In this document: in pieces, positions 54,712 to 63,303 of the stretch
How positions within the stretch are numbered: position 1 is the first letter of the stretch
Layout of the letters: every line of letters begins with the position of its first letter
Assembly: GCA_963817135.1 (NCBI GenBank)
Contig: CAWFNG010000001.1
Coordinates: 682,001-746,000 of the forward strand
Origin: VAZQ01 sp963817135
GTDB taxonomy: Bacteria; Pseudomonadota; Alphaproteobacteria; Rhizobiales; Xanthobacteraceae
Length of the DNA: 64,000 bases
Reading direction: 5' to 3'
Position numbers and translations under genes: made by a program
Notes under the pieces: model-generated
Told to the model about the DNA's origin: nothing
Database searches by the model: none
The model's input: only the letters and a program-made list of their open reading frames with translations

Positions 54712-56290
54712 TCAATGGCTTGCTTGCCGGCCGGCAATGGCCGCGGCCGCGGCGCGATTGGGGAGATCCAGTTTGAGCAGAATATTGGCGACGTGGCGCT
54801 TGACCGTGTGCTCGCTGATCGACAGGCGCTTGGCGATGGCCGCATTGCTCAGGCCGTCGGCTACAAACACGATAACTTCACGCTCGCGCGCACTCAGAAG
54901 ATCGAGGTTCGGCGAGGGATGCCCCGCTGCGGCTTGCTGTCTGCGTACGGTTGCGGATGGTGCTGGTCGCCGACGGTGAGGAGGCGCAGCTGGCTTCGAA
55001 TCCCTCGATCGATTTGCGTGCCGTGCTCGGCGAAATTGAGCCCGGAGCCTGCAACGAGATCGGCAACAACGCCCGAGGCGAGTACCTCGCCGGCTTGCGC
55101 CCGCGCGCAGATGCGCTCCGCGCAATGAATTGCAAGCCCCGCGACGCCGGCGTCGCCGAGCTCGATCTCGCCGGTGTGCACACCGCAGGCGACGTCAAGG
55201 CCGAGCGCTGCCCGCGCTTCGGTCAGCGCCAGCGCGCAGCGAACCGCCCGCGCCGGCCCATCGAACCGCGCGCTGAACTCCTCCGGTGCTCGATCCCGAT
55301 CGGCTGCCCGCCGTAACGGGCGAAGCATTCCTCCGCCGCTGCATGCAATCGAGTAAGCAGCTCGCCCCAGGCGCGATCACCGCGCCGTGCTGCCTGGCGC
55401 TGAGGCGCAACCAGACGCGCGACGAGGATGGTGGCGAACACCCGGTCGTGCACCGGTGACCGGACGGCTGCCGGTCAGAAACTCTTCGATTTCATCGATA
55501 ACTTGGTCGACATCGCCGGTCCAGATCGGATGATCGCGGCCGCTGAGCTCGACGAAACGAGCGCCCGGGATCTTCTCCGCCAGATAGCGTCCCCCGGCGA
55601 ACTTTACGCGCGCGTCATCCCTGCGATGGAGGACAAGGGTCGGAACGCGGATGCTCGGGAGCACCTGGCGAACGTCGATTCGGCATTCATGCGGGCGAGC
55701 GCCACGGCCGCGGTCGGGCTTGCTGAGAGGCGTTCAAATCTCGCCCACCAGTCCCGGAAGCGCGCATCCTGCAGCCGGCCAGGCGCAAAGCTCGCGAGAC
55801 TTGCGCCGGTGCCCCACGAATTCTCCGCGCCGCGCATGAATGCGGCGAGCCGCTCACGCCCCATGACCCAGGTGTGGAAATGCGCGTAGCAGCCATAAAG
55901 GACCAGGGCGCGCACGCGCTGCGGATAGGTGGCGGCGAACAGGATGGACATCGGCCCGCCCTCGGAAGCACCGAGCAGCACCGCGCGCGTGCTGCCTGCG
56001 GCGTCCATCACGGCACGCACGTCGTCCATTCGGGTTTCGAGGGTGGGCAGATGGTGTGTATCGACCCGGTCGCTCAGCCCCGTGCCGCGCTTGTCGAGCA
56101 GGATGAGCCGGCTAAACGCGCCAAGCCGGCGCAGAAGATGCTCGTAGCCGGAATCTTCCCAATGCACCTCCAGGTTGGAGATGAAGCCCGGCACGAAAAC
56201 AAGATCAATCGGACCGTTACCGACGACCTGATAGGCGATACGCACCTCGCCGCTGCTGGCGTAACGCGTCTGCGGGACTGTCACGGCCAT
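54712..56290 (-). pseudogene. Alpha/beta-hydrolase - degenerate nucleotide cyclase - LuxR HTH fusion, four frameshifts
   Basis: Collinear homology spans about 525 codons from ATG 56290. An alpha/beta-hydrolase domain has VDLVFVPGFISNLEVHW-type start, RLILLDKRGTGLSDRV, VLLGASEGGPMSILFA and FVELSGRDHPIW. A cyclase-like domain follows with FARFDGPARAVRCALAL-like sequence and VACGVHTGEIELGDAGVAGL. It ends in a LuxR helix-turn-helix (LSAREREVIVFVADGLSN, ISEHTVKRHVANILLKL). Frame changes are near 55640, 55440, 55300 and 54930. The cyclase lacks both metal-binding Asp motifs (FTDIVGST and GDGF positions are altered), so it is a pseudo-cyclase even if the frame is repaired. Confidence 0.72.
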
Positions 56291-56356
56291 GCACCTGTGC
56301 GTTTGCACTCGATGAGCGCAACACCATCACTTTGTCTTGCTCGCTCGAGGTTGGGA

Positions 56357-56536
56357 TCACGGCTGCACGCAATTTGCCTTGATAGCGTAGTTGCCTTTGC
56401 CGATGGTTCCGGCCTGCGCCACGGACTTGGCCGCCGCGTGGCAGTTGCCCTGCGTGCTGAATTGCAACGTGGTCACTGAGGAGCTCGCTCCCCCATCCGT
56501 GCCGGTTACCAGCGTCACGATGATCAACAGCCACAT
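56357..56536 (-). CDS. Small secreted peptide with two cysteines
   Basis: 59 residues from ATG 56536, with GGGGAG seven bases upstream. A hydrophobic start MWLLIIVTLVTG suggests a short signal. The rest, TLQFSTQGNCHAAAKSVAQA then GNYAIKANCVQP, has two Cys that could form one disulfide. Clean start and stop and good ribosome binding site support a real gene. Function unknown. Confidence 0.65.
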   Translation of the reverse strand: MWLLIIVTLVTGTDGGASSSVTTLQFSTQGNCHAAAKSVAQAGTIGKGNYAIKANCVQP

Positions 56537-56659
56537 GTAATACTCCCCGCGTACTCAGGGCCGCATCACGGCTACTTTATCGCAATCTTCGGACGATTTT
56601 CCATCCCTGCGATGCTGGGCAACTCAATGAGAATGCACGGGGGTGCCAGACGACGGATT

Positions 56660-56800
56660 ACCTCCCCCTGAAAGGGGGAGGTCGATTTCATTTGCTTCGC
56701 TGTGCGAAGCAAAGGGGTGGGGGTCATGCCTCACGCGCGATTGCAGTAGCCCCCACCCGGTGCGCTGCGCGCGCCACCATCCCCCGCAAGCGGGCGAGGG
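56660..56800. repeat. CCCCCACCC-type palindromic repeat cluster
   Basis: Consecutive inverted elements: ACCTCCCCCT-GAA-AGGGGGAGGT, TTTGCTTCGC-TGT-GCGAAGCAAA, GGGGTGGGGG with distant CCCCCACCC, and CCCCCGCAAGCGGGCGAGGG. It occupies most of the gap between the small peptide gene and the ThDP enzyme. Related to 34909-34961. Confidence 0.55.
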
Positions 56801-56801
56801 A

Positions 56802-58451
56802 TCATAGCCCGGCGAGCTCGTAGCGCGAGAAGTCGTATCCTTCCTTGACGACGAACTCGAGGAGAAAAGGGGCGCCCGTTTGCGTGACGCTCACGGCCTG
56901 CTTGATTGCGGGCACAATATCGCCGGGCTTCTCCACCCGCAGTGCCGCGACATTGAGCCCTTCGGCCACCTTGCTGTAATTCCCGCTCACCGTGAGCGCG
57001 CCGTATTTTTTGGTCGAGAGCGGCAGCACGTCACGCTCGGCTGCCATGACGCCATTGTTGAACACGATGGTGAGAATGCCGATGCGGTTGCGTGCGGCGG
57101 TCTCGATGTCCATGCCGGTCATGCCGATGGCTGCGTCGCCCATGATGTTGATGCAGAGCTTGTCGGGTGCTGCGAGCTTTGCCCCCATGATAATGCCGAG
57201 GCCGTAGCCAAGCTGGGTCGATTTTCCCCATCCCATATACGAGCCGGCTTTGGTCGTTTCCCAGAACGGCACCAGCTGCTCGCGCGGGCTGCCCGAGTCA
57301 TGCGTGATGATGACGTTATCGCGATCGACCGTGCGCATCAGGTCGCGGATGACCCGATACTGATTGATTGGCACCTCCTCGGAATCGAGTTGCTTCGACC
57401 ATTCCCCCTGCCAGGCTTTCTTGGCCGCTGCGACGTCGTCCTTGAGTTTCGCGAGCGCATGCGCCCCGCCGGCACCTTTCTGCCGGCCGGCCTCGGCGAT
57501 CAGCGCGTCGAGAACGAGGCCGGCGTCGCCGACGAGCGCATGGTCGGCGCGATAATCCTTATGGATGTCGGCGGGATCGTTGCTGGAATGGATGATCAGC
57601 TTGCCCGCCGGCACTCCGGGCCCGAACGGCGTGCGTGTGAGACTTGAGCCGATTGCCAAAACAAGATCGGCGCGCGCCATGAACTCGGTGAACATCCTGG
57701 GGCGCGAGCGCGTCGAGGCGCCAAGCGCGAGCGCATGGCTTTCCGCAATGGCGCTCTTGCCGGGATTCGTGGTTGCAACCGGCGCCGGAATCATTTCGGC
57801 GAGCGCCGCCAGCCGGTCGCTCGCCTCGGCATAGAGCACGCCCTGCCCGGCCAGAAGCAACGGATTTTTCGCCGCCAGCAGCATGCGCACCGCATGCGTG
57901 ACCGCATCCGGATCGGGGGCCGTGCGTTGAACGGGAACCGGTGTGTAATCAAGCTCGCCGTTGAACTGCGCGTCGAACACATCAAGCGGGACCTCAATGA
58001 GGACGGGTCCGCCCTTTCCGCTGCGCATGGCGTGAAAAGCGCGCCGCATCAGATCGGGCAGCTCCTGGACCGAGTGGGCCAATGCCGACCATTTCGTCAC
58101 GGGACGGTAGACATCGGCCGCACGGAATACGGGGCGAATGTATTGCCGCGCCAGCGGAGGGCCGCCGGGAATGATCAGCATGGGCACGTTTTCGGAAAAT
58201 GCCTGAGCGATGCCGGGAAATGCATTCTCGATGCCCGGGCCGGCCTGCGCGGCAAACACGCCGTTCCTCCGGCCGCGGCAAATACGGCTGTAGCCGTCGG
58301 CCATCCCAACGCCGACGCGCTCCTGGCGGCACAGGATGGGGCGGATATCAACCGCCGCGCACGTCTCGATCAGAGGGTTGCGCGGATAGCACGCGAGGAA
58401 TTCGCTCCCCTCGCGCTTGAGGATTTGAGCAATGATATCAGCCCCGTTCAT
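56802..58451 (-). CDS. Thiamine-diphosphate enzyme, acetolactate synthase-like
   Basis: 549 residues from ATG 58451. Three-domain pyruvate oxidase/AHAS fold. The N-terminal Pyr domain (GADIIAQILKREGSEFLACY) has Glu in ILCRQERVGVGMADGYSR, the ThDP-activating residue. The central domain has NPLLLAGQGVLYAEASDRLA and LVLAIGSSLTRTPFG. The PP domain has GDAAIGMTGMDIETAARNRI and then NN, so the metal motif is GDA rather than GDG. It lacks the linker features typical of biosynthetic IlvB and has no small subunit nearby; the reaction (2-oxoacid decarboxylase, ligase or synthase) is undetermined. Confidence 0.87.
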   Translation of the reverse strand: MNGADIIAQILKREGSEFLACYPRNPLIETCAAVDIRPILCRQERVGVGMADGYSRICRGRRNGVFAAQAGPGIENAFPGIAQAFSENVPMLIIPGGPPLARQYIRPVFRAADVYRPVTKWSALAHSVQELPDLMRRAFHAMRSGKGGPVLIEVPLDVFDAQFNGELDYTPVPVQRTAPDPDAVTHAVRMLLAAKNPLLLAGQGVLYAEASDRLAALAEMIPAPVATTNPGKSAIAESHALALGASTRSRPRMFTEFMARADLVLAIGSSLTRTPFGPGVPAGKLIIHSSNDPADIHKDYRADHALVGDAGLVLDALIAEAGRQKGAGGAHALAKLKDDVAAAKKAWQGEWSKQLDSEEVPINQYRVIRDLMRTVDRDNVIITHDSGSPREQLVPFWETTKAGSYMGWGKSTQLGYGLGIIMGAKLAAPDKLCINIMGDAAIGMTGMDIETAARNRIGILTIVFNNGVMAAERDVLPLSTKKYGALTVSGNYSKVAEGLNVAALRVEKPGDIVPAIKQAVSVTQTGAPFLLEFVVKEGYDFSRYELAGL

Positions 58452-58614
58452 GCAAGCCCCTTTCGCGTATTGCGCTGCCCACCTGGCGCCGAATGACCAT
58501 AGCACGCGTGCCGAAAAAAATGCTTCGATCGGCAACAGCACGCCCGGCGTTCGTGCTGCCAGGAACGGAACAATTTCTGCGTGTGCCTCGTTTAAATGAT
58601 GAGGAGCATTTGCA

Positions 58615-58926
58615 ATGGCAAGAAGATATTCGCGTAGTGCCTCGAAAGACATCGAACGGGAAATGCACAAGTTCAAGCGCGGCACGCTAAAGAGCGGCAA
58701 GGGCGGACGCGGTGGACGGGTCAAGAGCCGCAAGCAGGCGATCGCAATCGGGCTCTCGGAGGCGCGCCGGGAGGGCAAGCGGCTCCCTTCCAAGCCGGTA
58801 GGCCGGCCATCCAAAGCGGCGCGCTCGCGCGCGGCCAAAAAGGCGCGCGGACGCGAAAGCGCCGCAGCGCGAGGTCTTAACCATCACGCGTCTGCGGATG
58901 CCGCGGCAGCACCGTTCGCGCGTTAG
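58615..58926 (+). CDS. Small basic DUF6496 domain protein
   Basis: 103 residues with GAGGAGC before the ATG. SRSASKDIEREMHKFKRGTL, GKGGRGGRVKSRKQAIAIGL and SEARREGKRLPSK match DUF6496 proteins, followed by an Ala/Lys/Arg-rich tail like histone H1-type bacterial proteins. The high positive charge suggests DNA or RNA binding. It is divergent from the ThDP enzyme. Confidence 0.75.
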   Translation: MARRYSRSASKDIEREMHKFKRGTLKSGKGGRGGRVKSRKQAIAIGLSEARREGKRLPSKPVGRPSKAARSRAAKKARGRESAAARGLNHHASADAAAAPFAR

Positions 58927-59048
58927 GCGGCTGCGGCTCGCACGCAGGCGCTCGCGCGGCCTTCCAGTTGTTGTTCATTTTACCATTCGCGCGGATTTAT
59001 GCTGTGCGGCCCGCGACGCGCGCTCAGCTCGCTGCTATGGTATCGCTC

Positions 59049-59306
59049 ATGCCGACACAGATGTATTTGCTGGAATTGGCCGGCCGCTGCCGGTTCTTGT
59101 CCGATCACACGCTCGATCTGAGAATGGCGAGAGAGCTGCGAAGCCTCGGGACTGAGCTCGAGCAAAAAGCGCGCGAGGCTCAACTCGCCGCCGATGCCGC
59201 CGCGCCCGCGCTTGTACAGCGCTTCGCGCCGATCAGGCTTGCTGACCAATTCGCCGATCTTTCTTTCATGGAAATCAGAGCAGCAGCAAAGCCTGTTCAG
59301 GCGTAA
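59049..59306 (+). CDS. Small helical protein of unknown function
   Basis: 85 residues from ATG 59049 (59037 is also possible). LELAGRCRFLSDHTLDLRMA, RELRSLGTELEQKAREAQLA: an amphipathic helical segment common to short uncharacterised Bradyrhizobium-type proteins. The tail has LADQFADLSFMEIRAAA. Ends overlap the convergent DUF488 gene by ten bases. Confidence 0.5.
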   Translation: MPTQMYLLELAGRCRFLSDHTLDLRMARELRSLGTELEQKAREAQLAADAAAPALVQRFAPIRLADQFADLSFMEIRAAAKPVQA

Positions 59307-59815
59307 ACGATCATGCCGTCCTCGGTGGGCTGAGCTGCGGGTGTCGGATTCGCTTGCTCCGTCTTGCCGCGACCCACGATGTGCACCACGCTCTCGCTCG
59401 CGAACATCAGGTAATCGGCAATGATGCGGCGGTGGCAACGCCACCACACGGCCTCCGAGCACATGATGGCGCAGCGCTTTGCTTGCCCCAGTCTTCGCAA
59501 AGCGCCAAAGCCTTCCTGAAAGGCTTCGCTCATCGCATAATCGGCAAAATTCCTGAAACTCTGATTCTGCCAGAACGTGTTTGGAGAGGAGTTTTGCCCG
59601 CGCCCGCGCCGGCCACCCAGCGCCGCAGCATGGACGTAGTCAATTCCATGCTCACGCAAGCTTGCGGGCAGCGTGTCGATGTTGAACTGCGGATTGGTGC
59701 GAGAGCGCGGAATGGCGCGCACGTCCACGACAACTTCAATGCTTTGCGCCCGCAACAACTCGACAAGCTCGGCAATCGAGCGGGTGGAATGACCGATGGT
59801 GAAAAACTGCGCCAT
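59297..59815 (-). CDS. DUF488 family protein
   Basis: 172 residues. QFFTIGHSTRSIAELVELLR, VVDVRAIPRSRTNPQFNIDT and the signature IMCSEAVWWRCHRRIIADYL, with conserved Cys and His-Arg, identify DUF488. The biochemical role is not established; the conserved Cys/Arg/His set suggests an enzyme. The frame is intact. It precedes nothing obvious in an operon; capA-like lies 35 bases upstream on the same strand. Confidence 0.88.
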   Translation of the reverse strand: MAQFFTIGHSTRSIAELVELLRAQSIEVVVDVRAIPRSRTNPQFNIDTLPASLREHGIDYVHAAALGGRRGRGQNSSPNTFWQNQSFRNFADYAMSEAFQEGFGALRRLGQAKRCAIMCSEAVWWRCHRRIIADYLMFASESVVHIVGRGKTEQANPTPAAQPTEDGMIVYA

Positions 59816-59850
59816 TGCTCAGCCCGCGGCGGTGCAGCAGGGGATCTCGA

Positions 59851-60885
59851 TTACAGCGCGATCTCGACGCAGTCGCCGTTGGGCATCAGCTTGGTTGCGA
59901 GCTTGGCGCTGCGCGCGGTCAAATCCGCGAGCGTGCCGGTCTCATCGGCAGGGTGGCGGAACACGGTCTCATCCGCATCGTTGTGACGCACGAAGCGCAA
60001 TTTGAAGGTCCTCTCACTCCGCTCCCCCAGCGCAAGCTCGACAACGAGCCCGATCCAGTTCTCGTGTTTGCGCCCACCATGGCCGGTGGAGAATGAGAGG
60101 TTTCCCAGCCCATAGCAGATTGGCCGGCCACGGTAGCTCTCGATCGGAAGCGGATAATGCGGGCCGTGGCCGATCACGAGATCGGCGCCGGAATCGATCG
60201 CCGCGCGCGCGATCTGCGTCATGTACTCAAGCGGCTCCCGTCCCAGGCCCCAATGACAGGAGGCGACGAGGATATCGACCTGCGGTCGCAAAGCCTCGAT
60301 GTCTTTGCGGAAATCACCGAGGTAATCGGGATCGGCCCAGGTGACGATAACCGGCGGCACCCCGGGCCGGTTCGCCGGCGGAATCCCTGCGTGCAAACGT
60401 CCGCTCGGCACCTGGTAGGCGGTATGGCCGCGGATGACCGCAATGCCCGGCGCGTCATCATGCGCTTCATGGTCGGTGGGCCAGTAGACCGAGCTGCGCT
60501 GCACGAAGCCCGCGCGCAGGCCGTTGCGCTTAACGATCGCCGGCGCCCGCGCGGCGGCGAGATCGGGGCCAGCACCAGTGTGGAGGACCCCGATCGTGTC
60601 GAGCCGCGCGATTGAGGCCATGATATTGGCAGCGCCATAGTTGACATTATTCGCGATGCCGACGGCGTGAAAGCCGCCGAGGCGGAGCGCCTCCCCTCCG
60701 GTGCGCGGGTCGGCGAAGAAACCCTCCTTCGCCAGCGACTGTGGCGGCGGCGGCAGATAAAGGCAGCATTCGAGATTGCCGAACAGGACATCCGCGGCGT
60801 GGAGATCGCCGGCAATTCTTCGGAACGGCGTGGCAGGGTCGGCGACATTCATCAAGTTGACATCGCCGGTCAGGATAATCTTCAT
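59851..60885 (-). CDS. CapA family protein (poly-gamma-glutamate synthesis-type metallophosphatase fold)
   Basis: 344 residues. MKIILTGDVNLMN starts the metallophosphatase-like fold; NLECCLYLPP, HAVGIANNVNYG, IGVLHTGAG, ILVASCHWG and LVIGHGPHYPLP then GRPICYGLGNLSFS are the PGA_cap motifs. There is no signal peptide and no capB/capC genes are present, so polyglutamate synthesis is not implied. Possibly an amide ligase or phosphatase on an unknown substrate. Confidence 0.87.
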   Translation of the reverse strand: MKIILTGDVNLMNVADPATPFRRIAGDLHAADVLFGNLECCLYLPPPPQSLAKEGFFADPRTGGEALRLGGFHAVGIANNVNYGAANIMASIARLDTIGVLHTGAGPDLAAARAPAIVKRNGLRAGFVQRSSVYWPTDHEAHDDAPGIAVIRGHTAYQVPSGRLHAGIPPANRPGVPPVIVTWADPDYLGDFRKDIEALRPQVDILVASCHWGLGREPLEYMTQIARAAIDSGADLVIGHGPHYPLPIESYRGRPICYGLGNLSFSTGHGGRKHENWIGLVVELALGERSERTFKLRFVRHNDADETVFRHPADETGTLADLTARSAKLATKLMPNGDCVEIAL

Positions 60886-61252
60886 TGCGTTATTCTAGCG
60901 ATGCTTCGTTGAGATCGAGCCAGCAGGTCCACCTCTCCCCGGAGGGGAGAGGTCGGTTGGGCGCCTCGGGCGCAATGCGCATCAGGGGGCATGGTAGTGA
61001 AGCGGACCTATCACGGCGGTGGGCGATCCGACCTATTTTGCGGGAAGAGTGTACCGCGGGCTGCACCATCGCGTCGTGATCGAACGTCATCGAAACTGGC
61101 TTTGGCCTGATCAATTCGACCGAATGTGGTTCGCGGCAATCATGCCGGCGCACTTTTCCCCCTGCAAGGCACAGCAATCGTTCATGACGGCATCTCGCAT
61201 TTCCTTGCCGCGCCGATCGTGACATTGTCCGCCTTGGAGCAGCTTTCTTCCC
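60886..61252. other. Intergenic region with a short CTCTCCCC palindrome
   Basis: About 365 bases between the CapA-like gene and the AI-2E-family gene. It holds ACCTCTCCCC-GGAG-GGGAGAGGT-type palindrome at 60931-60953. No gene, RNA or clear promoter is seen. Confidence 0.45.
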
Positions 61253-62368
61253 GTGACATCCGGCAATTACGCACGGAATCCGGCTGATCCACGGTCAATT
61301 CCGGTCGGTCGGTGGTGGCGCATGGCTCCTGCGTTTTCGCTCGAAGTGCTCGGACGAGGGCTCATCGTCGGCGGTCTGGGCTTTCTCGCCATATGGATGT
61401 TGTGGAGCTTCTTGCCGGCGCTCGGCTGGGCCGGAGTGCTTGCACTCGCTACTTGGCCAGTCCGGCAGTGGCTGGTTCGGCGCGGATTGAGCCCGACCGG
61501 CGCGGCGATCCTGCTGACCGCCGTTGTCGGTCTCGTGATCATCGCCCCGTTGTTCATCGTCCTCATTGAAGGCGCGCGCGAAGCAAGACTGATCGTTCAA
61601 TGGATAACGCAGGCCAGAGAGGCCGGCATCGGCACGCCGGACTGGCTCGGCCAATTGCCGATGATAGGCAGCACGCTGGCGTCATGGTGGCAGCAGCATC
61701 TGGCCGATCCCGAAGCGGCAAAGGCGCTGTTGGGGCGCGCCGAGGCTTTCACGCTTACGCAGTGGAGCCGGGAGTTCGGTCATCAACTGACCACGCGGCT
61801 GATCATTCTCGGCTTCACGCTCCTTACGCTGCTTTTTCTCTATCGCGACGGTGCGCGCATCATGCAGCAGACGGAAAACGTGGCCCATCGTCTGTTCGGT
61901 CCTTCATCTCGCCCGCTTGGGAAGGAAGCGGTCGCAACGGTCCGTGCCACCGTCAATGGGCTCGTCCTGGTTGGCTTGGGAGAGGGCGCGCTCTTGACAA
62001 TCGGCTATGTGATTGCCGGTTTGCCCCACGCTCTCCTGCTCGGATTGGCGACCGGAATCTTCGCGGTGGTGCCGTTTGGAGCGCCGCTGGTTTACATCAT
62101 CGCCTGCATCGTGCTCATCGTCGGCTCGCGTATAACAGCCGCCATTATCCTGTTCGTGTATGCCTCGGTGATCGTGTTCATTGCCGATCATTTCGTTCGC
62201 CCCGCGCTGATCGGCATGTCGACGCGACTGCCGTTCCTTTGGATCCTGCTCGGCATTTTCGGCGGGCTGGAGACATTCGGCTTTCTCGGCGTCTTTTTGG
62301 GTCCCGCGGTCATGGCGGCTGTTCTCGCGCTCTGGCGCGAGGCGGCACGGCCCGCAGCGGAAACTTGA
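61253..62368 (+). CDS. AI-2E family transporter (PerM/YdiK-type permease)
   Basis: 371 residues from GTG 61253; ATG 61322 (MAPAFSLEVLG) is an alternative start. Hydrophobic helices LIVGGLGFLAIWMLWSFLP and AGVLALATWPVRQWL lead to the family block TGAAILLTAVVGLVIIAPLF. The C-terminal helices include LPHALLLGLATGIFAVVPFG and AIILFVYASVIVFIADHFVR, and the motif PFLWILLGIFGGLETFG. Members export diverse small molecules or ions; autoinducer-2 transport is not implied. Confidence 0.88.
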   Translation: MTSGNYARNPADPRSIPVGRWWRMAPAFSLEVLGRGLIVGGLGFLAIWMLWSFLPALGWAGVLALATWPVRQWLVRRGLSPTGAAILLTAVVGLVIIAPLFIVLIEGAREARLIVQWITQAREAGIGTPDWLGQLPMIGSTLASWWQQHLADPEAAKALLGRAEAFTLTQWSREFGHQLTTRLIILGFTLLTLLFLYRDGARIMQQTENVAHRLFGPSSRPLGKEAVATVRATVNGLVLVGLGEGALLTIGYVIAGLPHALLLGLATGIFAVVPFGAPLVYIIACIVLIVGSRITAAIILFVYASVIVFIADHFVRPALIGMSTRLPFLWILLGIFGGLETFGFLGVFLGPAVMAAVLALWREAARPAAET

Positions 62369-62371
62369 ATT

Positions 62372-62457
62372 GTAGCCCGGATTGGAGCTTGCACGCAGTG
62401 CAAGCGCAAATCCGGGGATACGCGGTCCCGCGTTTCGCTGCGCTCAACGCGGGCTAC
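62372..62457. repeat. Palindromic intergenic repeat, GTAGCCCGGAT family, copy 2
   Basis: GTAGCCCGGAT at the left and GCGGGCTAC at the right enclose two smaller hairpins (GCTTGCACGCAGTGCAAGC; CGCGTTTCGCTGCGCTCAACG). It lies between the AI-2E-family and GST genes, matching the design of 19444-19528. Confidence 0.55.
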
Positions 62458-62473
62458 GAACCATGACAGCCAG

Positions 62474-63261
62474 CTACGCCGCCGCGAGCAGGTTGCTCAC
62501 CTTCGGCCAGGGATCGGCTTCAATGCTCTTAAACGGCGCCCAATCGCTCTCCGTCATGCGCCGCATGATCGATTCCTGGACCGAGGCGCGATTGCTCACG
62601 CGTTCCCACCAGCCTGCGACGCCGGGATGGCGATCCCAAAGCCGCGACAGCTGCAGCAATTCAAGCCGCAACACGTAAGGGATGACGGCGACGTCGCGCA
62701 GCGAGAAGGTCTCGCCCGCGAGATAGGGGCCCTCTTGACGGCATCATCGATCCAGATCAACAGCTTTTCATGATCCTCCAGCGCTTCGCGCACGTACATG
62801 GAATCGAGGCCGTGGGCGACCACATCGCGCTTGTATTCGGCGCGCTTTCTGATCGGTGATTTGGAGAACTGCGCCTCCCGATCCTCGCGGGCTCATCGCA
62901 GAAATGCCGGCCGAAACGCGGTCGCGAAGGTCAGGATCATGCAGGAATTATGCAGGTATTCGTCGATGAACTTGTTGAACATGCGCACCTTGACGCGATC
63001 GAGCGGCGCCTTCGGCATGAGCGGCTTCTCGGGAAAGGCATCGTCCAGATAATAGAGAATGATGGAGGATTCCATGATGACGTGCCCGTCATGGACCAGC
63101 GTCGGCACGACCGCGTTCGGATTGAGCTTCATATAGGCCGGATCGAACTGGTCACCGCGCAGCGTCATGAGGTGCTCTTTTGCCTGCAATCCCTTCTCGA
63201 CCAGCGCGATGCGGACCTTCTGCGCGCAGACTGAGTTGATGTTGTGATAAAGCTCGAGCAT
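62474..63261 (-). CDS. Glutathione S-transferase, broken by a stop and a frameshift
   Basis: The thioredoxin-fold domain is intact: MLELYHNINSVCAQKVRIAL, NPNAVVPTLVHDG and MESSIILYYLDDAF. After FRPAFLR an in-frame TGA (62893-62895) interrupts; the same frame then continues AREDREAQFSKSPIRKRAEY. One missing base near 62740, in a C4 run, restores APYLAGETFSLRDVAVIPYV and the C-terminal helical domain to 62474. Restored length about 262 residues. As given only the first 122 residues would be made. Confidence 0.78.
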
Positions 63262-63303
63262 CGCTTCCTCCCTGTTTGACCGTGTTTAGCGATTGTTTAA
63301 AGA

